A stretch of 64,000 bases of DNA, taken from positions 62,001-126,000 of the forward strand of contig FLMG01000787.1 in assembly GCA_900088475.1 (NCBI GenBank), written 5' to 3'. This document shows, one piece after another, positions 48,301 to 58,173 of this stretch (position 1 is the stretch's first letter; the number at the start of each line of letters is the position of its first letter). Made by a program: the position numbers and the translations under genes. This stretch comes from Hyphochytrium catenoides (Eukaryota > Sar > Hyphochytriomycetes > Hyphochytriales > Hyphochytriaceae). A model generated the notes under the pieces. It did not search any database. It was not told the origin of the DNA and saw only the letters and a list, made by a program, of their open reading frames with translations.

Positions 48301-51300
48301 GAACCGGTAGGGTTATGCCCGCTGTTACAAGCAGCTGCGATTGGCCACCGTTAGCTGTTTGGCTGCGTAGTCAAGCTAAATATGTTTCTGACCTCCGCCT
48401 TTGGTCACCGCTAAAAAGGGAAGTACATCAAGACCCTCATCGGAGAGGCCACCCAGAGTCAGCGACTAGATGAGAGAAATACCCCCGTTAACTCAAGGTG
48501 GGTGAATAGAGTCTTCCTACTGCAACTATGCAGCTGAGCTGTTCTCAACAGTCCGCAGCTGGAGGAAGACGATAACCCCGAAACGAAGAAGAGAAGAGAG
48601 AGGAAGAGGAAACTGACGAATGGGAAAAAGAAGAAAGCGGAAAAAGGCCAGAAGCAAGGCAAACATGTGAAGCAGTCTCGGAAGTTAACCCTCCTCCTGT
48701 TCGAAGATGTTGATCAACTTTTTGAAGATGAAAAGGGCTTCATAAGCACCATAGTAGACCTGCTATCTACTTCCAAATGTCCCATAGTGATGACTGCAGC
48801 AGGTAAGAGTCGAATCCTGGAGATAACATTTAGCTAAAATATATGGGCGTCCAGAGAGCAGTGGGGAGCAGAGGAGTGGTGAAAGTGCTCTTTGCGCATG
48901 CCTATTTCCTAAAGTAGTTGTTGCAACTTGATGTAGATTATCACTGGAGTTTAGGAAGCGTCCCTCATACACTACGACACTGCCATGGCCCTGGCGATCA
49001 TCAACTTTCCTTTCTATTGGACTGCATGCTGTTAGCTGAGGGGGCAGACTGCACGAGGGAGGACATATCCTTCCTTGTCTACTATGCGCAGCACGACCTA
49101 AGAAAGGCAGTTCTAACTGCTCAGTTCTGGTTCCAAAAACACTCCTGCCCAACTTTGGGCCCTTCAAGTCAAGCTCCTTCTCGTTCGTCGCTTCTACCTT
49201 TTCTTAGTGCGAGAATACTGGGCGTGCATAGCTGGGTAAAGAGTGCCCGGGCAGTGCAGCACCTCATGGATCAGGTTGACTCTGGCCTCCTACGTAAGGT
49301 GAGTATCTAGTTTCTCTAGTGGCTGACATTAAGTTCGTCCTGCATATTCTTCTTCAGGAGACTTCGAAGGGCGTGCTTTGCATCTGCTCTCTGGCTGAAC
49401 TGTAGTCACTTTCACTCAGTCGTCCTTTCCAGATGCTATCTCTAGGCAATGAAAGCTATCTTCGGCGTGAGCTGGAATCGTTGCCCGTATTGGACCTGGA
49501 CCTTGTGAATGGGGAACGGTCATTGGCCTACCCTCAAACTAGGTAGGGGACCTGCGCTATATTCTGCTCTAGTTCACGGACCAGCTGGGTCGTATAAGAA
49601 TATAATTCTGCTTCTAGTCTCCGTCCGAACTTCCTTGATGATCTCTACCGCCTGCTTTCCAGAGATGCGATTTCTGCTTTAATCCAACCTTCAATGTAAC
49701 TTCATAGCCCCAATCTATCTCTTGCCAGACTTTAACATTTCCTCCTCGCCTTCAGCGATAGGCATTCTGACCAAGCCTCAGCGGACCCATGGATAAAAGC
49801 ACCAGAAATTCACTCACTCAGTCCAGACAAGTTTGTAGTCCATACCCCGGTCAGGGTCCAAGTATCGACAGTGGCGGAAGAAATGCTTCAAGTCATTATA
49901 CGAGGAGCTTTTTTCGCCCAGAAAGTCAGGGGAAAAGAAGAGCTTCTTCCCGTCTCGGTTCAGATCGGAAATATCTTTTGTCCGCAGGTGCAAGTAGTGT
50001 CAGGATCAGAGCTGAGGGCGGCACTTCCAATGGGTTCATTAGAGCTTCCGAAGGAGAAAGAAGAGGATACCTTTGCCCAGCGAGGTATCAGAAAGAAGAA
50101 AAGGGGAAGATCCCTCTCTGCCGTTGAAGGGCTACGACTCTTTCGAAAAGTCAAGGTGACCATAGGAGGCTGCGATAGTGATTCTGATCCGCTGTCTCGA
50201 CACTCAATAGAATCCCTTCTGGAGCTCCAGCTTTCTACGACGGAAAGGAAGCAAGCAGAAACAGAAGAACGGGAGGAGCAAGCCGACCAGAACGAGAGGC
50301 CGATCTCTACAAATTTGAAAGATGTACCAAAAGCAACCAAGAGAAGGAGGTTAATAAGGCTCTCAGATAAACTGGGCGGGGATTCTTCGGACGATGACCA
50401 ACTCTGGGAAGACGAAGGATCCAAAGTGAAGCCGCTAATCAATGATGGAGGTGATGAGGACAAAGAAAGCGAAGAACTTTCAGTATCGTCCGAAAGTCCT
50501 TCCGCGCATGGAGGAGACGAGAACAAGCCAGAGAGCGACGAGAACATAGCTTCTCGCAGCAGCAAGAGCTCCATGGTCAACAGAGTTGTGGAGGAAGACG
50601 ATTCAAAGATAGCAACGATTGCAGCCACGGACACTGCTGTCAGTCCACCGTCGCTGTCTAACCAATCAGGGCTAGCCATGGAACCTGAGGCCGGCAGATC
50701 AGACTCCACAGCTACCAGGAGAGAATCAACGGATGCCTGTCACGATGAATACGACATAAACTCAGGCTCTGACCCTAAGATAGAAGACACCCCTGAATCA
50801 CAAGACATGCAAGATTCAGACAACGAACAGGCAAGCTCCTTTTTCCTACCCCCAGAGAGTGTTAAGTTGAGCGGGACCAGAGAGATCCCTAACGTCGAGC
50901 TAAAGAGTCTAGCGGATGAACAAACGGAGCGAGGTATATTGGAGGCACTGGAAAGAATGGTTACCAGTACTGAAGCCTTCTCTGCATCTGACTTGATGGA
51001 GAAGACCTACTTTCAAAGTTGCACGGTAAGAACAAACATACTGACGAGATAGGCGTGCGATGGCTGGGTGTTTGTGACTACCCGGCAATAGCTGATGCAT
51101 TATTTTCTATTCTAGGTGCCCTTTAGCATACACAAGGAAGAACTGCTCTCGTCTGCCACGATTAGTGTGCTTGAGGCAGAGTTCCAGAGTGTTCCATATA
51201 ACACCCATGACCTATCCGATGGACATGCTTCATTTCTCCGAACACTTACTGTCACCATGGAGGGTACCGGATATGGTCAATGCCTCTTGTCAGATCATGC

Positions 51301-52078
51301 GTGCCTAGAGGATGCCAAGAAGCACTCACACCTCAACCAGTTTCTCCTCGAGGGTCTTGAGAAAGCGGAGGCTCGGATGCGCTGGTAGGGGATCCGCGAC
51401 TAAATGGCCTAAATGGAATAAAGGCTCACTCATTAACCCAAACCTACCCTGATCCTCCTTTTCCTCTGATTCCTTCTTCTCCGGTACCGTGGCGGAGCAG
51501 TCGCGAAGGGTCAGATGACCTGACGCATATCTGGGCTCAGGATACAACGTAAGACGGCTAGACTTTTTGCGATCTTTCTCGGTTTTAGTGTCTACCTTGG
51601 TGTTCAGAAGCTCTCTGCGTCTCATACTTCCAGCTATTCCGCTTCGCTCTGCTTACTGTTGCCCAGACCTTTTGAGTCAATGATGTCTGTCCTCTTTGTA
51701 GCTTTGTCCATGGCGTGCATCTAACAGGCGTGAGTTATCCCAGGTTCGGCACCAGGCGACAATTCTATGAGGAGTTCGCTCCAGTTCTTGGACTGATAAA
51801 CAAAGCAGAGGCCACCAGAAGGGAAGACCAAAGAAGGAGAAGGTAAGACTTCCACTCTACACCTCTCTGGCTGCACCGCATGCATTCGCCATCAGAATTA
51901 GTCGCCCGACCGCATTCTTTTCTGTGTAGCTGACATGTGGGCAGCACTCTTTATGTAGAGCTGACATCTATGATGACCCGTTTTCTCTAGGTTCGACCAC
52001 TACCTACTCTCAAAGCGCATTTTACACTCCGACGAAGATATTTATTGCTGTGCTGCTGCTTCTGTCTATTCCTCATGA
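45353..52078 (+). CDS. ELG1: ELG1/ATAD5-like RFC large subunit (PCNA unloader)
   Basis: Fifteen exons join in phase to 1605 residues: 45353-46546, 46718-47156, 47270-47514, 47683-47776, 47922-48079, 48216-48311, 48433-48497, 48552-48802, 48937-49298, 49433-49542, 49618-49695, 49756-51025, 51116-51384, 51744-51842, 51991-52078. The N-terminus is disordered and basic, with a PIP-like GKALTGFF (20-27) and two PFF motifs. The clamp-loader core starts at LPWTDKYRPL, has Walker A TGKTSSGKTS (from about 708), the ATAD5-type EINSSHKRTGR, and Walker B LLLFEDVD (about 810). DLRKAVLTAQFWF matches the ATAD5 lid block. Residues about 1040-1110 look IPT/TIG-like. The C-terminus ends with a RREDQRRRRFDHYL block, as in ATAD5. 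No BRCT domain is present, so it is not RFC1. ELG1 with RFC2-5 unloads PCNA after replication. Confidence 0.85.
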
Positions 52079-52329
52079 CGGTATATGTGTTGAGTGGGCT
52101 AAAGTAGTCAGAACAGAGATTGATACTAGTATGCTGGCCGCATCTGCCTTGCATGGGGTCGTATGACGGTAATAATATACATATCATCCATCGCTGTACG
52201 GCAGGTTCTCCTCCTCAAAAACTCTCCTCCTTCTCCGCTTGCGTCATAAGTCATTGACTAAATTTGGGTTACCTAGGCGCGGCGAGTGTGCGCCGAGCGG
52301 CCACTCTCTCTTGATCGGCCCTCTTACTG

Positions 52330-53744
52330 CTACCTCGTTGCTTCCGAAGGTTGCTTTCTTTGGTAAAGCTGAAGGTTAGACTCAGAGTCTCTGACATCCG
52401 GTTCCCAATGTGGGAAGTGGTAAACAAGGGTCACTACTGCCATTCCTCGCTGTTCATGAAGCTGCTTGACCAGGGGCTCTAAGACCTGATACAATGAGAG
52501 ATGCGGAGTAGCATGGCAAAAGTAGGGGTAACGTTCAGCGAGGCGGCATTAGAGGAGGAGGTGGATGGGAGGCCAACGAGCAAATCGGCCAACTGTGCAT
52601 ACTAAGAGAGAGCAAAAACAGTCAAAGAAGTAGCTGCGGAATGAGCCATCGTTGTCACGAAAGGAGATGTACCGAGGGAGCAGATCATTTATACGCAGAT
52701 GAGAGAGTAGAGATCGCTGGCAAGAGAGTAGAGGCTCTCAAATGATAAGTTTTACGGTTAAACTAAGGAAAGTCAAGCAGAAAGTGTAGGACACTTAGAG
52801 AAAAGGACAACTTTGGAAGGACAAAACAGGCAGCTTGGAAGGGTAAACCCAGGTCAGAGGAGATATTCACCTGAAGAAAGGTCGGGTAGACATAAAGAAA
52901 GATAACGGTGCAACGTTCCAGAGGAAGCTTTTGAACCTCACTCCTCTGGGAGAAATCTGCCACCTGGAAGGTCAACAGATGTTCCACTTGATGGAGATGG
53001 CTGAGCCTTTGGGCCTGCGGGGTGGTCCGGACATGCTCGTCAGCGCAACGTTCATGTCAAATCTCTCTACTCTCACGGCTCAGTTTGCTGTTCTAGGTCA
53101 TGACGCTTTGCGCTCTTTGCCGTTCGTCGTCTCTCGGTCCTTTTGTTCCTAGTCCCTCTCCACTCCTAGCTCTCTCTATCTCCTCTATCTATTTATCTGT
53201 ACCTTTCTTTCTTCTCCTCTCTCCCTTCTCTCCTCTCCCTCTCATGGAGCTCCACCTCTCTCTCTCTCTTCTGCCATCAGAACCTTTCAATCGATCTACG
53301 TTGTAATACAACTAGGCCCAACTTCAAGCTCCCACTCGGCTTCTTTGTGGACGTAGCCTTGGCCTAAACCGACAGAATAACTAGGATTGCGGTCCTGGTG
53401 TTACTCGTTAACATACATTGCTAATGCAATCCGCAGAAATGTCATAGCCCAGCCCTTGACAACCAGTCTTTAAAGCTGCCAGGATCAGGACCCGGCCGTC
53501 CCCGCAACCAATATCAAGAACGCAATCGTCGGCTTTTACTTCTGCTAGGGAAAGGAACCTAAACACTCGCTCTGTCAAGGTCAGCAGCAGGAATGGGCCC
53601 CGTTTGGCTATGGTTCGTACCTTTCGAGGAAGAGAGGAAGGGTGAGAGCCAGGTGCCACGGTTCTCATCGTCTAGGAACGCGTCAAAGTGCTTCTGCTCT
53701 AGCTCTTGAGCAGATTCTTCTAGCTCTGCTTCATGGATCTCCAT
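52330..53744 (-). CDS. Class I SAM-dependent methyltransferase
   Basis: Four exons (53744-53621, 53571-53417, 53035-52871, 52485-52330) join in phase to 199 residues ending at TAG. VLDIGCGDGRVLILAA is the SAM-binding motif I, followed by an acidic end of beta 2 in GLGYDIS, FQVADFS, and TVIFLYVYPTFL in the motif IV position. A later strand ends HFPHWEPD. The short layout and FLYVYP resemble small FAM173/ATPSCKMT-like methyltransferases, but the target cannot be told. The start at 53744 lies before an acidic helix and then WLSPF; 5' exons are possible. It is convergent with ELG1, 251 bp apart. A pyrimidine-rich run at 53,150-53,280 lies in the second intron. Confidence 0.75.
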
Positions 53745-54018
53745 CACGAATGCCTTTTTGGCCTAGGGCATCTCCCTACAGTCCCTGTCAACCTCCTTTG
53801 TCGCGTGTGTCTCAAAGCGCCGGAGCCGCGCCAGTTAAAGTCCATCATCCTGACAGGCCGCCACGAAGTAGCTACCAGGACGCTGAAAAGTGGAGGAAAC
53901 TCTCATTGCACCTCACTTCTGATCCTCATTCCAAATAAAAAAGCGCTCTCTAAGGAATAGGAACTACAATCATTGTTTCTATTTCTAATAAGGCATTGAT
54001 GAAGCGGTAATTAGGATA

Positions 54019-56415
54019 CTAGGGAAGCTCCATCGAGTCTTCAGATTCTGTCCTGCCGGTCCCATCATGATGAACACACTTGCATAACAGAGAGAGAGAG
54101 TACATGTCATCCTCAGAGGCGATCAGTCGCTCGGGAGGGATGCAGCTGTCTTCATAGAGGAAGAGATTCATAGAGGTTTGGCCAAGGAAGTCTAACCTCT
54201 GATGCTCTCCTTTGCGCGTGCACTGGAAGAGTCTCATGCTATCCGAGTGCTCGATCCGGATCTCAGACTCCCGAGCAGCAGCGTTTACCAGACAGAAGTC
54301 CACCATGAACTCGTCAGGCTCATAGGTAGAGCAGAGTCCAGCGAGACTGCTGTCATGCCTTGTTCGCTGGTGTATCTCGGAGTTTATCTCGTCAGTACAT
54401 GACTGCAACAGCTTGGCCACGGTCGCCTCGTCACACACCCGAAGTTCACAAGGGCAGTAACCTGATGGCACGCCCGCGCTTGCACAGCTACGATTGAGGG
54501 GCAGTGGTTCTAGAAGTGACTGACCCAGCTGTGTTATATGTTGATCGGGAGCTGCGTTTGTCGTTGAGTCTTCACCATGGGGAGCTTGAGAAGTAGGAAC
54601 ACCTCTAAGGTGGTTGTCCTCTTGAACAGCTTCTAGTCTTTCACCCCTATTCCCCAGCAGGAGGTGCATGATGGTTTGATAGAGGTCATGGTGCGTGGTA
54701 ATAGATACCTGGTTCTTTTTCAGGGCTTTCTGCAGCTCGGGCTGCTTCGCCAAAAGCTCCCGAGGAAGCGCCGCAAGCAGAGGAGGATTTTTATGGTGGA
54801 CAAAGCCCGCTGCATCTTCATACTCCAAACCGTGATGGCGCCCGTGATCGGAGGCTATGAAGACAGCACTTCTGGGAGGTAAGACACCATCCGCGGGGTT
54901 CAGCAACTGCCTCAAGGAAGCCACAAAGGCCTTATCCACACTGCTATAGACCGCATCTTCAACATGGGCATCGTGAAACAGGACTGTTGAGAACGTCCTT
55001 CTTGTGCGGTGATGCTTGAGAAAGGAAGAAAGGTACTCGAAGCCATAGCTGAAGGTTGGCTTTTGGCCGACACAGAGTTCATAGTCACTGACGTACGTCG
55101 GGGTAGTGAACGTTACATCGTCTACCATTCTGACGTGGGCCTGGGAGATGCCTTTAGGGTACCGACAATTAGGCTTGGCCCAATCCGATGGGGCAAAGAC
55201 AGCTTGAGGGAAACAATGCTGAGCCGGCAACTGGCCCCTAGAGAGTCCGTAGTCAGTCACTAGTCCTAAATGGTAAGAGCTCCACGAGGTCTTACTAGGA
55301 TAGCCTCCGGGCAAGTTATCGAAGAGCATTGTGTTGAAGTCCAGCTTCTCCGCGACATCAAAGAGCCAGTTGGCTCTCACCTGTTCCGAGGGCGGAATTC
55401 CTTCCTCGCCCATATGCTCGAACACTTCTGGTTCTAAGCCTGAGAACATCGCGCCATAATTTGGGGCACTGCTCTCGCCTTGTACTGTGTGCCTCCGGAA
55501 GTCAAACACTTGATAATCTGCTGCGTCGTTGCTAGTCTGCAGGCTCTGTAGATACTTCGCGGTCTCAGGGAGGAGGGCAGCAAACTTTTCTCTTGAGATG
55601 CCATCAAGCATAAAGACAACTATGTTTTCCACCATAGGCTTGGCACTCTTTAGTCTCTCTCTCAGGTCTTCTGTCAGCTCTGGTGCTATAGGTTTCCGCT
55701 CAAGCCGCTCCGCTTCAGCAAGATACCGAGGGGGCAAGACTGCCACCTCTTGTCTCCCTTCACACTCCACGGTAATAAACTCAACATCTTTATCGAAAGG
55801 TAGCATGGGGCCACTTTCCAGGGTCCACGCAGAGTCACCATTGCCTCTGTATCTGTAAGGGAGAGTACCGCACTTGACGCGAACCTTATCCCACTCTGCA
55901 GCCAAAAAGCTTGGCTGGTCCGAAGGCTCAATCATCAACTCCGGAAGAAGGGTCAGGTAGGCATTTATGTCTTCATGATGGGGGAGAGGGCATGTCCTCG
56001 TCTGCGCTATCATCTCCGCTGTCTCCCAGTTGATTTCATTACTCTCAATATAAGCTTCCAGCATTGCATGATCTCCAAACTCTAAGATGGAAGTAAGGGA
56101 GCTCGGGTCAACTCGCGCACCTTTGTCCGCTCTCATGCGCTGAGAAAGATCCTGGAGCAATGCGATGCCTTTTTGCGCTGCTGAAGGATCGAAGAGGGTA
56201 AGAGTACCAAGAATCGCGAAGGAGCCCAGCAAGAAAATCGCAAACTGAATTCTTCTTGTTCGGGCCTGATGACCCGAAAGCTGAGATTTCCTCTTGTCTG
56301 GCTTGGGAGTCGGATAAACGCTATCCTCTTCGAGAGGTCCCGCAAGAAGGTTCTCAGCCTCTTGTTGGTCAGGCTTCGGCTCAGCTTCTCGCTGAGAGGC
56401 TCTGCGCGAGGACAT
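54019..56415 (-). CDS. DUF229 alkaline-phosphatase/sulfatase superfamily, type II membrane protein
   Basis: A single exon of 798 residues. A basic, proline-rich cytosolic N-terminus is followed by one membrane segment (about 54-74), giving a type II topology. The lumenal part matches the DUF229 branch of the alkaline phosphatase superfamily: VVFMLDGISREKF with the first metal-ligand Asp, ESSAPNYGAMFSGLEP in the nucleophile region, a central block around DVAEKLDFNTMLFDN, FHDAHVED, and ASDHGRHHG with the second Asp-His pair. Cys-rich segments near the C-terminus suggest disulfides. Animal members are known only as poorly characterised lumenal or surface proteins, so a phosphatase, sulfatase or phospho-transferase role is inferred. 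The lack of introns contrasts with most neighbours. Confidence 0.85.
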   Translation of the reverse strand: MSSRRASQREAEPKPDQQEAENLLAGPLEEDSVYPTPKPDKRKSQLSGHQARTRRIQFAIFLLGSFAILGTLTLFDPSAAQKGIALLQDLSQRMRADKGARVDPSSLTSILEFGDHAMLEAYIESNEINWETAEMIAQTRTCPLPHHEDINAYLTLLPELMIEPSDQPSFLAAEWDKVRVKCGTLPYRYRGNGDSAWTLESGPMLPFDKDVEFITVECEGRQEVAVLPPRYLAEAERLERKPIAPELTEDLRERLKSAKPMVENIVVFMLDGISREKFAALLPETAKYLQSLQTSNDAADYQVFDFRRHTVQGESSAPNYGAMFSGLEPEVFEHMGEEGIPPSEQVRANWLFDVAEKLDFNTMLFDNLPGGYPSKTSWSSYHLGLVTDYGLSRGQLPAQHCFPQAVFAPSDWAKPNCRYPKGISQAHVRMVDDVTFTTPTYVSDYELCVGQKPTFSYGFEYLSSFLKHHRTRRTFSTVLFHDAHVEDAVYSSVDKAFVASLRQLLNPADGVLPPRSAVFIASDHGRHHGLEYEDAAGFVHHKNPPLLAALPRELLAKQPELQKALKKNQVSITTHHDLYQTIMHLLLGNRGERLEAVQEDNHLRGVPTSQAPHGEDSTTNAAPDQHITQLGQSLLEPLPLNRSCASAGVPSGYCPCELRVCDEATVAKLLQSCTDEINSEIHQRTRHDSSLAGLCSTYEPDEFMVDFCLVNAAARESEIRIEHSDSMRLFQCTRKGEHQRLDFLGQTSMNLFLYEDSCIPPERLIASEDDMYSLSLLCKCVHHDGTGRTESEDSMELP

Positions 56416-58173
56416 TGTCCAGGGCTCGATAGCACCGCAGGAGGGTTGTCTACCAATAGATTTTCCCTGCGTTCCTTACCACGCTGCTTGATGTTGGGGC
56501 TAGCTGGAGATAGACGTCACTTCACTAAGCCACCGTGAGGCAACCCGAGAGCATGCGAAGAGAAAGCCCACTGATGGAGGTCTAACCTCTCACCGTGCGA
56601 GATAGCCACGGCTTGCACGGTAGCCGGCAGCTCGGAGAGGCATGAACAGGTTCGCCTCCGTCCAGGGCTGGCAATGAGTGCAGATGGTAAGGTGTGGAAG
56701 GTAGGCCTGGTCTCCAATGACGATGACGATCCTCTCCTCATCGTCTGAGGTTGAAGATGAAAGGACATGGACGAAGGGAACGCCACCAGGATTCAAACCG
56801 TACATTCAACTTCAATCTTACAGATTCGAAATACGTCTTTGTAGACTCTCCATAGTAAGTGGCTAGTTCTAACAGTCGTACAGTTTTCACGTAGTGGCAG
56901 AAAATACACTCTCGATCCAGATGTTCTTGGAAGAAAGTTGGGAGAAATGAAATGTGATGATTATCACTATCCGATTATCAATAGGATGCGAGCTGAAGAA
57001 GCGGTTCTCAAAGAGCTTTTGAGAGATTGAAGACGCAATGGCCTCTCAGATAACCAAGTAATCGGCCGCACACTGTACAACTGTACAAGCAGGAGGCTCA
57101 GGGCTCAGACGCTCCAAGCTGCTGCTGCTGCCTCTCCCCACCCTCGTGGTGACTTCGTTGGAATGGAGGATAATGTCCCAAAAACTGACTGTGTCCGCCG
57201 GTTGGACTGAACTTTCTCCCGCACACTCCAAATCAGCGCGAAAGAAGGAGGATACCCGTATGAAAAGAGTTGGGATAGGCTCTTATCATTCAGCGCTTAA
57301 AGGAGCGGGGTGCCTGTAGGAAGAAAGCCAGGATAGGCTTTCTTCACCCAGAGCTCAAACGAGGAAATTGCCCGTAGGAACAGGGCTGCTAAAGGCTTCC
57401 ATTACCCAGAGCTTGACGAAGAATCGGGAAGCCGGTAGGACTAGAGCTGATATAGGCCTCGATCACCCTATAGTGTATCAAATCATTGACCTGTGGCCCC
57501 GGGTGAAGAAATGAAGTCAGTATTATTTGAGATCTCGGAGAGAACTGTAGCTTACCAGCTGTGCACAAAGGCTACAGGTGCTGGCATGGCATCCGTAAGC
57601 AGTTTATCCTCGGCATTCGTGGCCATTTTTGTTATATCTTATAAAGAGTCCTCCCTACCAACAGTGGTTGATGTCATTGCTTGATCCCAACTACAAGGAT
57701 CAATATTCATGTGACAATCTACTAGTCCAAACCTTGTTTGGGCATGAGCGAGCAGTTTCTTAAGAGGGGCAAGGAGCTAAAGGGGCAGGCAACTGTCTAT
57801 GGTGCTTTTTAAGAGGACAGTAAGCTATGTATCGAATCAGGTTGTCCACCCCGTCACAACTCTTGAAAGCGCATTCCTGTCATAAACGCTATAGCAGAGA
57901 ACAAGGTCAACGGTTGTGACCAGGCCTTCCTCTTACTTCACTGGCCGGAGCTCACTGGTCTTGACTGGGCATGCGGTAGGAAGGAATTTTGACCGATACC
58001 GAGCCGGAGTGTGTGCTCATGGGACAGGATGCGAAAACAAACCCAAGCTCCTTGTCACTCCAACCCTGTCACTCCAAGATCTCTTGCTAGTTGTCAAAAC
58101 ACTAAGTAGAACTCTAGATAAGAGTGACCGTGGCGTACATTAATGGCAGGACTTACATTCAATCAAACATCTA
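56416..58173. other. Intergenic region with tandem repeat
   Basis: About 1.76 kb lies between two minus-strand genes. It holds the four-unit repeat listed separately. A 71-codon ATG frame at 56805-56590 (minus) ends just before a GTGAGAG donor-like string but leads to no plausible second exon, so I call no gene there. Confidence 0.4.
57241..57475. repeat. Degenerate tandem repeat, four units of 58-61 bp
   Basis: Four adjacent copies are aligned by the anchor gta(g/t)ga at 57258, 57316, 57374 and 57435. The shared pattern is roughly cccgtaggaa, then an agagctgggataggctt-like core, then tcacccagagct. Copies differ by about a quarter of positions. The unit length is not a multiple of three and all frames contain stops, so it is not coding. 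Confidence 0.75.

Noticed and set aside
49960-50709. 249-codon Ser-rich minus-strand ORF
   Set aside because: It is the complement of the acidic, serine-rich part of ELG1.
45353-52078. Identity as RFC1
   Set aside because: No BRCT domain; the Walker A context, SSHKRTGR, QFWF block and RRRRFDHYL tail fit ELG1/ATAD5.
56590-56805. 71-codon minus-strand ORF with a donor-like end
   Set aside because: The only in-phase acceptor leaves a 23-nt intron, and no family is recognisable.
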